64,000 nucleotides of DNA from Sapria himalayana (lineage: Eukaryota > Streptophyta > Magnoliopsida > Malpighiales > Rafflesiaceae): NCBI GenBank assembly GCA_029783825.1, contig JAREIK010016270.1, positions 1 through 64,000 of the forward strand, given 5' to 3'. A model generated the notes under the pieces. That model was not told the origin of the DNA and ran no database searches. It saw only the letters and a program-made list of their open reading frames with translations. Below, one piece after another: positions 14,567 to 27,557 of the stretch. The position numbers and the translations under genes are program-made. Each line of letters begins with the position of its first letter. The first letter of the stretch is position 1.

Positions 14567-16065
14567 CTAATGAGTATTGTTATCTAGAGATCTAGATGGA
14601 TCCTCTTCAAATTGATGAAAAATAGATGATGCCTATACTAACTTACACATTATTTTCTCCATCTTCAAAATCATTATTGTATTTTATCCTCACTTTTTCA
14701 TTCTTTCCTCCTCTCTTTTAAATCTATCAGCCTCTCTTTTTCTCATTTCTTCAATTTCCTTTTGTATTTTTTTATTGTTTTTTTATCTCTTCATTCTTTT
14801 GTTGCATCTCCTCATTTTTCCGTAATGGATCTTCAATTTCTACATCTCCTCATTCAATCTCTCATCATACATATTATTGTAATTAAAAGATGATGATGAT
14901 GAACTCCAAGCATGACCTAGATAAAATATAGATGCATGGGAAGCAAGACTATACTAAATATTTTTTCAGCTATATCCAGATAGCCTAAATGTCAATATGC
15001 TCAACAATAATCTCTTGCACCTCAATAGAAGAATCTATCAATTATTAAGCAATTGCAATTATATTTTCCATAGCTTTCTACAATTGTTATAATACAACAC
15101 AACTCATCAAAAATGTATTAAAATAATTCTATACTAGCAAAAGAAACTATGCTTTTGCTATTAAAAAATAATATGAAAACGAAGTTAGTCATTATATTTA
15201 ATGAGTCCATAAATAATAAATCATCTGTTATGTAAAAAAAATACATGTCTTTGCATTTTATTTATAATTAATTCCAAATCGTAAATTTTTAAATTTTTTT
15301 CTTTTATTATTTGCAATTTTCAAATGAAACTATAAGTACAAAATAGAAACTCACATTTATATCATTTGAGCACTTGTCCACAAATTATTCATCCTTCTTC
15401 TTGTGCATTCGCTTGAATACCTCAAACAGTGTTGGTGACGGTCCCAACTCATCCTCCTCAAAATAAATATTAGTTACTATTAAGGTACACATTCATTATC
15501 ATATATATATGTATTATCATTTAGATTCAAAAAATTAAATAATAACAAAAAATAAAAATTAATTATACAAAATCTACTAAATGTTGGTGCGCATCCTTTG
15601 AAAGTCGAATATATTTTGAAGGTCCTTATCTTGTACCTTCTTTCTCTGATCGACGATTATGTGAGGCCATCTGTGACAAGGCCTTGAACTCCTCATTATT
15701 CTCGTATTCTCATTATTTTATTCAAACACTAAGGGGGACACTTTTAGGCTTTTAATCTTTACCATATTTTTTTCTAAATTTTCCAAGCTTGTCATTGTAT
15801 CTCACACTTACCACATGTTTCCATGAATCCTTCACTAAGACCTCCAAAGCGTTATTTCATTTTTACATTTTCTACAAAAACGAAATAAAGTAATAATACA
15901 TTGCAATGCATTTATTTTAAGACTAAATCATATTATACCGAATTGAAAATCAAAAAATGTATGAAAAATGTATCTCAAATTCTTCCCAATACAATTCTTT
16001 CATACATTGGGGCAGTTTGCTCCATTTTATACCATCCGTAACTAGTTTCTCTTTAGTTATCTTCA
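14567..16065 (-). pseudogene. Second CACTA gene (transposase_24 / Ptta-En-Spm type), element D
   Basis: Read right to left, the fragments follow the family order. A segment near 16060-15960 reads KWSKLPQCMKELYWEEF. Next comes a basic domain with SHNRRSEKEG (15790-15600), then a segment reading GPSPTLFEVFKRMHKKK (15456-15390). A long charged coiled-coil segment reads KEIEEMRKREADRFKREEE (14800-14680), and the stop is at 14567-14569. Intron-like AT-rich gaps and internal stops separate the pieces. In plant CACTA elements this gene sits downstream of tnp2 and is thought to play the subterminal DNA-binding role. The copy is a pseudogene. The start is not determined. Confidence 0.7.
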
Positions 16066-16640
16066 TGATTGTATGAATAGCATAATGAATAAATCTATAA
16101 GTAATTTAACATCAGCTTGTACATATACATATAAACAAAATGTACAAATTATACTACTACTAAGTTAAAATTTATTTCATTTATATTTTTTATCCAAAAT
16201 ATTGTAAAAAAAATTAGTTTAATTCAAATGTTAATGTTCAATAAGTAGCAATATCATATGTTGTTATTATTTAAAAATACCAAAATTCAAATATTTTAAT
16301 ATACTTATAATTTCAATCAAATATTAAATTATATTTAATTAAAATGAAAAAAATTAAAAAATGAAAATGAATGCATGTAGTAAAATTAAGAAAGCTATGT
16401 ACTGTTTATTGTTAATTATTGGCCGAATGAAGAGTTTTTCATTACATGGCATGCAAATTGTGGATTATGAATATCCTATTGATACCACTATTATAGTACT
16501 AATGCACGAGTCTCCTAAGATAGGTGAGATGACACTATCAGTATCTTTTGGTGTAAAATAAAATAAAGATGAAAAATCTATGATTGTAAATTCATGTATG
16601 CCATGATGAGGTGATTCCAAAGTTTCCTGCATATGAGTAT
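16066..16640. other. AT-rich spacer inside element D
   Basis: AT-rich DNA lies between gene 2 and the foreign insert. An open frame of 66 codons at 16361-16561 has no recognisable domain and I do not call it a gene. Confidence 0.4.
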
Positions 16641-19375
16641 GACTTATGGCTATATAAGAGAAGATCCTTCACACTTTAATGTTAGTGAATTAAAGAGAAG
16701 AGTGCCTAACTCGGCTATCCCAATTAATTCAAAATGCAAAACTAATAAAAAACTCATTTTCATAAAAAAAATAAAAAAAATAACTCATTTTCATAGAGAT
16801 TGAGAAATCATAAGTGGAGTGGTGGTGATGATCCAGTCTTCAAAGAGATTGATGGTCTCGAAGATCTAGCTAGAAGATCATCTAATTTACCCTATTTATA
16901 AGTAATAAAAAAAGAGGTCTCTCGAGCCTTTTTTCTTTCATAAAGGCATGCTTCTATCATAAGTCAATTCCTCGAAGTAAATGTCGAGCATGTTCCATGG
17001 TCACAAAATCATAATGCTGATGAACTAGCAAGTTTAGAAGCTACCTTGGTCCAAACTAATCCTTGCAAATAAGAGTATAAGAATGTTAGTCCGTATTATA
17101 AAATTTACTGACCTACCCTCTTATTTCCTTCTTTTCAAACAAGTACGACATTCTTTCTTCATCCACATTCCCATTATGAGGGCCAGATGGAATATGTTTG
17201 GTTGTGCAATAGCTCATTTCTTTCAGAAGGATATACTTGGAAGATGAAGAGATGAACTTTGGAATTAAGTTACAAAAAAAATTCAGCGAGAAGATTTTGG
17301 GTTGGAAAGGTATTCGACCTATTAGGTCAGGCTAGCAAGGTCTTGTTTTTAATGAAATCCACTAGCATGCCTTTATTCCCTCCTTGGCTGGGGTCCCAAA
17401 AGGAATGGCTGTTAGGATTCAAGGAATTGAGACGTGTTTGAGGGAGAGACAGAAGTAATCTCTTCACATGAGAGAATGCTCTCCGAGCTTTGGTTTGGAG
17501 ACTTGGGCTGGAGCTCAAGCTAGTTAGACTATGAGCTAATTTTTCTAGTCTACTTGTTGGGCAAGCAGTCCTTCCTTAATCGTGATGAAAAATCAAAAAG
17601 AAAGGAGTGAGAAAGAAATAATTCTACCATCTCAACCATTAGCTTCTCCTACTTTAAACATCCAGCAATACAAAGATAGGTCCCTTTCTGAATAAGCCAT
17701 CCTTCCTGAGAAGTGTTATGCGTTGAAACTACAATATCCCTTGGTTGTCTTTTTCGAGGAAGCAATGAGGAAGCAATGTTGAGATGATTTCCAAGAATCT
17801 GAAGTTGGAGCTAGGATAAATCCCTAGTGAAAGTAGTCCCTGTGTTATAGTTGTTTCAAAAAAAGTTATTTGAAGATGGGTGTTATCCTATCCTATCTGG
17901 TCAATTTGGCACAAGAATCTATTAAGAGATATATTGAACTATGGATTAACTTGTAGTGATATGATGTCACAAAATGAGGCTAATAATAGTTATAATCCAC
18001 TACGTCCCGTCCCTCCCCCTTGGAGCCAGGGTGCAATGTTAAAAAATTATAGGCGTGAAGTTTTGTTTTTGGGAGTACGTAGTGGTTCCCTTATATCGCT
18101 ACCCCATCTAAAAGGGTTTTCTTATGAGCCTTTAAAAAAAGAAGCAAAGGCGCTAATAGTGAGTCAATCTATTGAGTGTAAATGAATTGATGCTTCAGCA
18201 AGTGTATGTCCACTATTTTCATATACTTTTAGAGAAGGAAGGAAGAATGCGGGGAGTTTTCAATTTTCACATAGAATAAATTGAGGATCAAACACAGAAT
18301 AGATGCTGAAAGTAAGTAGGGATTTCACTAATGATAGCTTTAAAGTAGATGCCACTAGAGAATAGATGGCTTTAGTAGAAGTATCATCATCAACCAATGG
18401 ATAGTCAACCAAAAATGAAGATTCATTTGAAAGGGGTGAAAGGCAATCCATTCAAAATCAGCTGAGTCAGTGATAGATGGAATAATATAGGGCATCCGAA
18501 TATGTTGAATTACTCTCCAGGTTCCAAATCAGTAAAGGAGCAAGAAGACGGATGCATTCCATAGTGTAGGTAGCAATTCCCAGTCCACTAATCCAGGTTA
18601 GAAGTCTCAATCAAGAGTGAAGATTCCATTAAAAGAGAGTGTGGCAACACCAATTGCTTTATGAAGTTTAGGATGTGGTGCTCAGTAGAGCTTTTCTTTG
18701 CCTCACTTGAGGGAGGAAGGCTTTCATCCCATTAGGTAGAAGAAGAAGAGTCAACCATTAGTGATGAGGAAGGTTATGTGCTAGATGGAAGAAAAACTTT
18801 TTAAAACTATAATTGATGCTACTTCTTCAGTAGCAAATTGGTGTAAGTTGTTCCCTCTAGGTAGATGAAAAGGAAAAAGAAGCACCTAAGACTTCATCTC
18901 CTACTATAGAATCGCCATCTAAGAAGAGTTCCAAGGCAGAATCAGCTCATACAAGGGCAAAGTGAGCAACTTTCTAAGCTCTTTATTGAGGAAAGAAGAA
19001 AGTAAGATTAGAGCTTCTAAATGCAGGGAAAGCTGATTCATGTAAACCCATATTCTGATTGCCCCACTAGTGCTAGTGAGATTCAGGTTGACCTTCCTAC
19101 TATACAACTACTCTCATGGCAAGGGGCTAAAATAGTTGATCCGATAAGTTACGAACATTACTCTAACTAAGGCCATGGCCCCTCTTCTTAAGGCTAAGTA
19201 GATTTATTGGAGGGAGTGGAATGAGGCTTAGCTTCAAAAGGACCAGCATCAATGCTTTGCTTCCTTTTCTAAGGCATTTGCACCCCTCCGTGTAGAAAGT
19301 CATTTGTAGTATTGTTGTTACTGAATACATGTAGATATCTTCCTCCACAGACTATTAGTTGACTTCTTCTAACCT
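16640..19375. other. Compositionally distinct insert, possibly plant mitochondrial DNA (NUMT)
   Basis: This 2.7-kb block is visibly less AT-rich than the element around it and lacks the microsatellites and AT runs typical of the window. Its texture (many GAAGAAG, CTTCC and GGAAG words, no repeats, no long frames) is like plant mitochondrial intergenic DNA. A gypsy RNase H fragment at its left end fits, because plant mitochondrial genomes carry such nuclear retrotransposon pieces. I recognise no mitochondrial gene in it, so this is a judgement on composition only. Confidence 0.3.
16959..17072 (+). pseudogene. Fragment of Ty3/gypsy RNase H
   Basis: One frame reads VNVEHVPWSQNHNADELASL, matching the family signature in which VEHVPRSxNxxADxLARLA closes the RNase H domain of Ty3/gypsy polyproteins. 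The frame stops at 17070-17072. No reverse transcriptase, integrase or LTR is visible nearby, so this is an isolated remnant of under 120 bp. Confidence 0.65.
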
Positions 19376-19620
19376 TCATCACATGTTGAGATCTTTGACA
19401 ACTTGAATGATTAGCTTGAAAGCTAAATCAAGTTGCATAAATATAAAAATATACAGAGACAATAAAAACATGTTATTAAAATGTCATAATAACAAAACAT
19501 ATAATAAAGACATTAAAATTTAAAAAACAATTAAAATATTGTAAGTTAACATCCACATTATAATGAGTACAAAATGAGAATTACAAAATAACAAGGAAGT
19601 AGATAAATTTCTAGTCATCA

Positions 19621-22600
19621 TTAGAAATTTATAACAAATCCATCACTATCTACATATTCATTATCACCTGATTCTACAATTATTTCCTCCTCATTATCTT
19701 CTTCCACATGGTCATCATCAACATCCAAATAATTTCAACCTTCACCAAGTAATATTTAAAGCATGTCATTTACCATATGAACAATTAAATGAAGTTCCAC
19801 ATTATTTGTTAGGTAATTCTGCTTCCACATTTATGATTTCACAGATTCAGAAGAAGAAGAAAATAGAAAAACAACAAATTATTAAATCCACAACCAAAAT
19901 CTAGCAAACCATGAGAAACAAAAACAAACCAAAGTAGAAACACGAAAATTAATATGGTTCACTAGTCATTTAGCATGACTAGCTACATCCACCAAAAAAA
20001 ACTTATGCATTTATAGATTATAACCAAAAACATCTTACAGATTTGGAAGATGTAACAGTCGTGAAGAAAAATCATGCAGATAGGAAAAAGAGGAGGATGA
20101 ATAGTTCTGCAAGCATAAATTACAACCGCATAAAACCATTAATAAAAACAATTTATATCAATAACGTAGCTGGTCAGATCACTTGGATGGACTGGGTTCT
20201 ACTCCAAAAATTTCTTTAGCCCTGGTCAGTGGGACCCTCGTTATTATGGTATTGCTACATTCCCAACCTTTCAATATTTTATTTCGTGCACTTAACAAAA
20301 TATTGAAACAAAAAAAAATTTAGTTATACAAAATAGTTTATCAAGACAAAATATATATACAACATTATTCTCTTAAAATACTGATAGACACGATAGAGTG
20401 ATAATAATATCTTTTCAACAACTTCAATAGTTGATCTAGGTTTTATTTTAACTATTTCCCACTAGTGACATTGATTTCTTCTTGTGGTTGGATAAATAGT
20501 GTAACATAGATGTTCAGCTTTACCATAAGAATAAATGACTTGTACTTATAATAATATTTTTTATGGTGAACTTTAAGAAAGTTATATTAATGATGAATTA
20601 TAGTATCAATATTTTGAATATGAATAAACCATTCATATTTAAACAAAATTTTCATTTTAATTGGTAAAGCTGGATACTTACATGTAGAATTTTAATTAGT
20701 CCTACCATGAAACTCAATAGTCGATGTAGTATTGTTAGAATCATAAAATGAAAGTTTGCTTTGCCTTTATTCCATAGCATTAATTCTTAAAAAACAATAT
20801 TGAATGTATTTTGAAATATTAAAATGTTATAATGTATACAATGACAAATAAATGAGAATATGAAATTTTTATAAATCTTACTCAATATAAGGTATATTTC
20901 TTAGCAGTTCACCAAAAATGTATGTTGCACAGCATGATACTCTAGATCATCCAAAAAATATCTTAATGTTGCTCTACCATATGATTGACTTGCATGTGTA
21001 AAATAGAAAGTTTCTCATTTTCTTATAATCCATCCCATACCATATACATTATTTGGAGATCATTTTTTGTTGATGATACAATTTTGGCCGAAACTAGTGC
21101 ACACAATATATCTAAGCCTTTTCAACCAAGTAGGCATTGCATATTCATACTTCGACTTTGGCTTTATTTCAAACATTATTTATTAATTTTCTAAGATATC
21201 TAAAATAGATATAAATTAGAAAAAAATATTTATTGGATACATTAAAATTTTTAGATTAACAAAAGAAAATATATAACCTCTTTTATGGATAGATCCGCCT
21301 TTATTACATATGGCCTACTTTCAAGGATTCATAAGGCAGGTGGACTAGGAGATATTCCATTAAGTTAATGAAGCTAGGAGGGAAGAATATGCTCAAATCT
21401 GCATAAAATAATGTCGATGTCATTTTGTAATTGCTCCATTTCTTTTTTTCTTATGACATCACAAGTGAGATTTTAAAAAAATATTTATTTTTAGTCAATG
21501 CTCCCAAATAGTTTGTGCAAGTAATTCATGAAATATTATGGGTATCAACGTCTACATAAACACATAACATTTATGAATTTTCATTTCTAATAACTTATCC
21601 TTCTTCATATCAACATATCTTCTCATGTTAGATGCATATGTATCAGGAAACCTCAGCTCCAATAACCATTTGCACAAAGCTTCCTTTGCATCTTTTTCAA
21701 GACTATAACAAGCCTTAAAAGATTTATTTGTCAATTTGTAGATATGAAACTCTAGACAGAAACATAACTCTTTCAAATCCTCTCTTGATTTGCTATTATC
21801 ATTTATTTTTTCCTTCCACCTTCATTCTAGTATTAAAAATATATCAAAAGAGTTCTTCTCAATGTGCATCATACCTAAGTTGTGTCTAATATGATTGGTT
21901 TTCCAATAAGGTATATCCCAAAAAATAATTTTTTTCTTCGAACAAAGTGGTAATTCTTAGAAATTTGTGCATTAAAGTAATCTACATCAACATCCATATT
22001 TTAAACCCATAACTTTCAATTACTTCTAATATATCATCAAAGGTGGTACACTTTTAACAACATTATTGTCATTCCTAAATGCATCAATATTCATCCGAAG
22101 TAGATGTTCCACATATAGAAATTTATGGTGGTTATCAAAACAAAAAGTCTCTCCTCCTTTGCTTAGATAAAATGCATCTGAGACCTCCATGCAATAAGGA
22201 CAAGCTAATTTCTCTATAGTAATCAATTCTGGCAACATTCAATATGCAGGAAAGTCACTTATAGTCAACATAAGTGATGTTGCGTTTTGAAGTTTTGCTT
22301 TCTAGATATATTATATGTTTTGACACCATCCTCCCACAAATTTTTGAGCTCTACTATAAGGGACTGCAATAAAATATCTAATTTATCTTTTGTATTTCTT
22401 GGAATAGACATGATAACACGCATAAACATGTACTCATCTTTCATGCACATACATGGTTATAAATTATAAGGTGTAAATAATAATAGGCAATGAGGAGTAT
22501 TGTTTTCTTGTTTATCCAAATGGCTAAAATCCATCTATGTACAACCCTAATCTAATATTTCAACTTTCATCTACAAAAGATGGATGACAATCATCAAATA

Positions 22601-23074
22601 TTTCCATGAAAGACGATTTGAGAATTACTGCATTATGTCATCTTCAATAATATGCTTTTTCTGCCAACTCATATCATTAATAGTAGCTTCAGATACAAAT
22701 AATTTTGGCAAACAAGGAGCCAATTTAAAATAAAATATCTTCATGTGAGGAATCTTTAATTTCTACCTTATGTAAATAAAGCTTAGTTATTTGTGGAAAA
22801 ACAAATTCCCTCATTTTTATACCAAATATAATGGTCTCTAACAAATATATTTATAGTAAGATGATTTTGCAATGTTTCCACATCTTAGAGACTTCGATTT
22901 TGATGTTTATGGATATTACATTGGCATCTTATTTTTGTTTTATCCATAAATTCATGTTATTTTTCAAAAAAGCCAATAACTTTTCAATCCCCTCTACAAA
23001 CTCATTAGTCAAAACTAACTTTTTGTCTTACATTCATCCATTAATGATTTGCTTGTATAATATTTTTCATTCAT
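19621..23074 (-). pseudogene. tnp2-type CACTA transposase pseudogene, element D
   Basis: From right to left: a likely start at 23072-23074 and a degraded N-terminal Cys/His region. A segment at 22450-22265 reads MKDEYMFMRVIMSIP, then LDILLQSLIVELKNLWEDGV. The hallmark ACPYCME with FDNHHKFL is at 22238-22026. KEALCKWLLELRFPD lies at 21776-21552 and a DUF4218-like piece (YLRKLINNV, NAYLVEKA) near 21190-20900. A DUF4216-like piece (KYKSFILMVK) is near 20560, and an acidic tail (VEEDNEEEIIVESGDNEY) ends at the stop 19621-19623. Many stops and frameshifts disable it. About 450 bp of unrelated sequence seems inserted at ~19760-20230. A tnp2 protein would cut the CACTA ends and join them to the target. 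Confidence 0.85.
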
Positions 23075-23929
23075 GTAACACATAACATAAACATTTATAA
23101 ATTATAATAATATAGATAGAGATATATTTGCAATAAAGATGTAGTAACAATTTTAGAACATTATATAAATATAACAAATAATTTGAAAAATTATTATTAG
23201 ATGATTTTAAATTATAATAAGAAAAGTTTGGTTGTTTTAATGTCTTAGATATTTATCAAAAGACATAAGTTGTAATATTGAATATTTAGTGAAATGTAGA
23301 TCAAGCAACTATATGAATTTTTAAATGAGCAAATAATTTTTTTTAGTTTTACAATTCTTCATTACATTTCACCCTTTCAATTACTTACACTCATAATTTT
23401 TTATAATTATTACTATAATTATGAATAACTTTAAGATTTTTTATAATAATTATAAATTATTTATTGTTAAGGTTATGCTATTAGTATCAGTTATTATTTT
23501 AAAAATTATAAAATTTCATGTAATTCTAGTAAGGAGACAAAATACAAATTAACTATAATGATCATAAATATAGTTCAATAAAAAAATGCACAAAAAGTGT
23601 ATGCCTCAATTAGGTAATACATAAATATAACATATCCAAGTATGACAAAAAATATGTAAAATATATAATTAATCAATATGAATTATAATCGATCAAAAAA
23701 ACAATAAGAAAGAAACTAATATGAATATTAAAAATGTAAAAAAAATTAAACGTACCATCAAAAGTAGAAATAAAGCTATTCTTTGATACATTACAAATGA
23801 TATAAAATAAAATTGATAATTTAATACGTCAATTATTGATGAAATACATGTAGATCAATAAATAGAAGATATACAATCCACACACAATTTGAATAAAATA
23901 AGAATAACAATGAAAATTCCTCGAAACCC

Positions 23930-24381
23930 TAAGTATGTATGAAGTATTTTTCGATAAATTAATTATCATAATTGTGCGATAGAAATTATTTTCATTTCTA
24001 TTATAATGATGAAAATTTATTCTATTGCTAAATTATATTTTAAGATAAAGCGACGGATAAAGATCTTTCTCATTTAGTGATGGAAATTAAAATTTTGTAA
24101 ATGTAGAATAAGATTTGCATTCTATTTCTAATAATACATTGATACATAAGTATCTAAAACTAAATACCATGCAAGTGTATCCACATCTGCTTCATGTCTA
24201 AATTAGTGATTAATTTAAAAACTAAGAAAAAACCATCATGAATTAGCGAAGAAATTTTTTTCGATTTCTATTTTATTCTTGATTTGTCTTTTCCATTTCT
24301 AATTTATTTAAATTCAATTCCAAATTTTATAAAAGGATTTTGATGTTTCTAAATTCCATTTCTAATTTATTTTTTTTTGAA

Positions 24382-24382
<1 letters not shown>
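23930..24382. repeat. Right subterminal repeats and putative terminus of CACTA element D
   Basis: CCATTTCTAATTTA occurs twice, with GATAGAAATT, AAGCGACGGATAAAG, TTAGTGATGGAAATT and GAATTAGCGAAGAAAT. The block ends in a T-run and TTTTGAAGCA just before a CA microsatellite. Confidence 0.6.
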
Positions 24383-24429
<47 letters not shown>

Positions 24430-24430
24430 T
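24383..24430. repeat. (CA)n(TA)n compound microsatellite at the edge of element D
   Basis: (CA)13 passes directly into (TA)n and then into the GATA array. It sits at the transposon/array junction. Confidence 0.9.
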
Positions 24431-24560
24431 ATTCTATATGTATATTTGTCTATTAGTTGATATATCTAATGTTTCTATCTGTCTATGTGTTTATCTTTAT
24501 AATTGTCTATATGTCTATCTGTCAAACTATTTATCTATCAATCTATATATATATATATAT

Positions 24561-24591
<31 letters not shown>

Positions 24592-25603
24592 TCTGTCTAT
24601 GTATCTATATATCTCTATGTCTATATATCCATATGTTTATCTGTCTATCAATCTATCTGTGTATCATTCAATCTGACTATTTGTCAATTAGTAAATTTGT
24701 CTATCTATCTATCTATCTATTTATCTATCTATTTATTTATCTAACTATCTGTCTGTCTGGCTATGTGTTTGTATGTCTGTTTGTTTGTCTATCTGTCTAT
24801 TTGTCTATCGGTAAATTTATTGATGTGTCTATCTGCCTATTTTGTATCTATTTATCTATCTATTTGTTTATTTATTGTAAATCCATCTATCTATCTATCT
24901 GTCTATTTGTCTATATCTATATTTATATCTATCTATCTAACTATCTTTCTAATTATCTATTTAACTATCTTTATATCTATGTAAATATTTATGTATCTAT
25001 GAATCTATCTACCTAAATAACAACTTAGCCCCCTAACAATCTAACAATCTATCTATCTATCTATATATTTATTATTAATTAATCTTTATATCTATCCATC
25101 TCTCGATCTATCAATCATTTATTAGTCTCTTTGTCTCTTTGTGTATATCTCTAATATCCATCTATTAATCTCTCTATTTCTGCATTTATTTATCTATTAA
25201 ACTATCTATTTATATATTTATATGTATATCTATATATCTATCTATCTTTATATTTGTCTATCTGTCTATTTGTTTATCTATTTATCTATCTAATTATCTG
25301 TCTGTCTATCTATCTAACTATCTTTTATTTTTCTATTTATCTATTTATCTATATATATATATATATCTATCTATCTATCTATTCATGTATCAATAAATCT
25401 TTCTATCTACATATATACATACCTACCTACCAATCTAACTATCTAACTATCTATCAATCAATAAATCTATATGTCTATCTTCTATTAGTCTATTTTATTC
25501 TTTTTCTATTTCTCTATAGATATATCTATTTGTCTATTTGTCTGTCTATCAATCTATCTGTCTATCTATTTTATCTATCTTTCTATCTATATATCTATCT
25601 ATT

Positions 25604-25638
<35 letters not shown>

Positions 25639-25915
25639 TTCTATCTATTTATCTATCTATATATCTATTTCTTTATCTATCTATCTACTTATCTTTCTAT
25701 TTATCTTTATGTCTATCTATTTATCTATCAAACTATATATCTATTTATCTATCTATCTATCTATTTATAAATAAATCTATATGCCTATCTTTTATTTGTC
25801 TCTTTTACTCTGTGTATCTCTCTATAGATTATTTATCTATATATTTGTCTATCTATTAATCTATCTACTTATATGTAAATCTATATATTTGTATATCTAT
25901 CTATCTATCCCTCTA

Positions 25916-25998
<83 letters not shown>

Positions 25999-26655
25999 CT
26001 ATTCTATCTATTTATCTATCTTTTTGCCTATTTGACTATCTGCTTATCTATCTATCTATGTATATATCTCTTTATCTATCCATTTGTCTATCTTTCTATA
26101 TGTCTGTCTATCTATCTATCATTGTATCTATCTATCTATCTGTAAAACTATCAATTTATTTTTCTATCTATCTGCCTATAAGTCTATCGATCTATCTATC
26201 TAACTAACTATATATCTTTATAATTATCTATCTTTCTAACTATCGATATATCTATTTATATGTATATCTATATATGTGTAAATCTATCTATCTATGTATC
26301 TATATGTCTATTTTTCTATCTATCTATATCTTCATTTGTCTATCTCTCTATTTGTCTATCTATATATCTATTTATCTATCTATCTATTTGTCTATATGTA
26401 TATATATATATCTATCTGTCTTTCTCTCTATCTATATATCTATATATCTATCTTTTTATCTATTTGTCAATTTGTCTATCTTTCTATCTATATAGCTATC
26501 TATCTATCCATCTATCTAACTATCTGTGTATCTGTATATCTCTCTATATATTTATTTAACTATCTATGTCTATCTTTCTATCTATATATCTATCTATTTA
26601 TCTATCCATCCATCTATCTATTTATATATCTATGTATCTATGTATCTACCTATTA
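24431..26655 (+). repeat. Degenerate (TATC)n / GATA array, continuation
   Basis: It has the same tetramer, strand and variants as 6366-13935. The two blocks were probably one array before element D inserted. Embedded runs are TTTA at ~24558-24590, TA at ~25608-25636 and GT at 25919-25996. The plus-strand frames reading Ser-Ile-Tyr-Leu are artefacts. Confidence 0.95.
25919..25996 (+). repeat. (GT)39 microsatellite
   Basis: This is an uninterrupted GT run of 78 bp, the purest long tract in the GATA blocks, so it is a recent expansion compared with the diverged tetramers around it. Confidence 0.97.
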
Positions 26656-27300
26656 CACTACTATAAAATACCATATTACTAATCAAATATTTGGTCGAAA
26701 AATCGGTGTTTTTTGGTCGGTAAACTAATTAGCGACCATTTACCGACCAAAAAAAGTGGTCTCAATTTTGTTCGTCACAAAATTTTTTACCAATGAAAAA
26801 TTAATCGGTCGGTAAATTACTAACCATTTAACGATCCTCTCTTAACAAGATTTACCGACTATATTGCGACAATTCACTGGCCGAATAAATAAGGTTGGTA
26901 CATGGTCTCCAAATTGTCAGTAATTAATGACAATTTATAGACCAATCACCGACAAATAATTACCGACTATATTCCAACCATATTCTGACCAGAAGAATTA
27001 GATCGATAAATGGCATCTAAATGGTTAGTAATTATCGACAATTTAGAGACTATTTACCGACAAATAATTTCCAACTAAATTTTAACCATTTTCTGACCAA
27101 AATAATTTGGTCAGGTAAGTGGTCACAAAAAGGTCAGTAAAAGCCTAAAAAATTATGACAAAAACCCGACCAAAACCTTTTAAAATCATTGGTCGGTAAT
27201 TGATCTCCAATTGGATTACCAACCATTTGGTGACCTTTTCTGACCATCGATAATAAAAAATTTCTTCGTTGGTTTTTATTAATTCGGTCTGTAATTACTA
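26656..27300. repeat. Left terminus and subterminal repeats of CACTA element A
   Basis: The terminus CACTACTATAAAATACC is followed by many copies of GGTCGGTAA, ACCGACCA, TTTACCGAC and ACCATTTACCG in both orientations, a dense subterminal region typical of CACTA elements. Confidence 0.9.
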
Positions 27301-27557
27301 ATCAATTATTTTTGCATAAATTTTTCTACTACTGTAGAAACTGAAACACAAAACATAAAAAAATAACCATTATTTTTCTAGTTTTGATTCAATTCCTACC
27401 GAAATATTTAAATATAAAAAAAATAAAATAAAAATCTAATTAACTCGAGCAAACAACTATATATATTGCATTTATATATTAAAAACATCAAGATAAAAGA
27501 AAAATTTAAAATCCAAAATCAAAGTTTGCGGAATTGAAAAAAAAATGTGTAATACAC

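Larger units (their letters stand above)
13936..24382 (-). mobile_element. CACTA (En/Spm) DNA transposon 'D', degenerate, inserted in the GATA array
   Basis: The element interrupts a GATA array that has the same orientation on both sides. Its two genes both lie on the minus strand: tnp2 at 19621-23074 and the second CACTA gene at 14567-16065. The flanks hold subterminal motifs (CCATTTCT and its complement AGAAATGG, plus GCGACGGA). The right end, TTTTTTTTGAAGCA near 24371-24384, looks like a decayed TTTTTCTTGTAGTG terminus. The left end is uncertain: either TTACTAAAATAAAAG at ~13930 or TCACTAAATTTCTC at ~14150. All genes are broken. Confidence 0.75.

Noticed and set aside
19760..20260. LTR retrotransposon fragment near the tnp2 end of element D
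   Set aside because: Some phrases (CTAGCTACATCCACC) recall LTR-element sequence, but I see no LTR pair, primer site or protein.
24438..26728. Similar Ser/Ile/Tyr/Leu frames and Cys-Val repeat frames
   Set aside because: They are products of the TATC array and of the (GT)39 tract.
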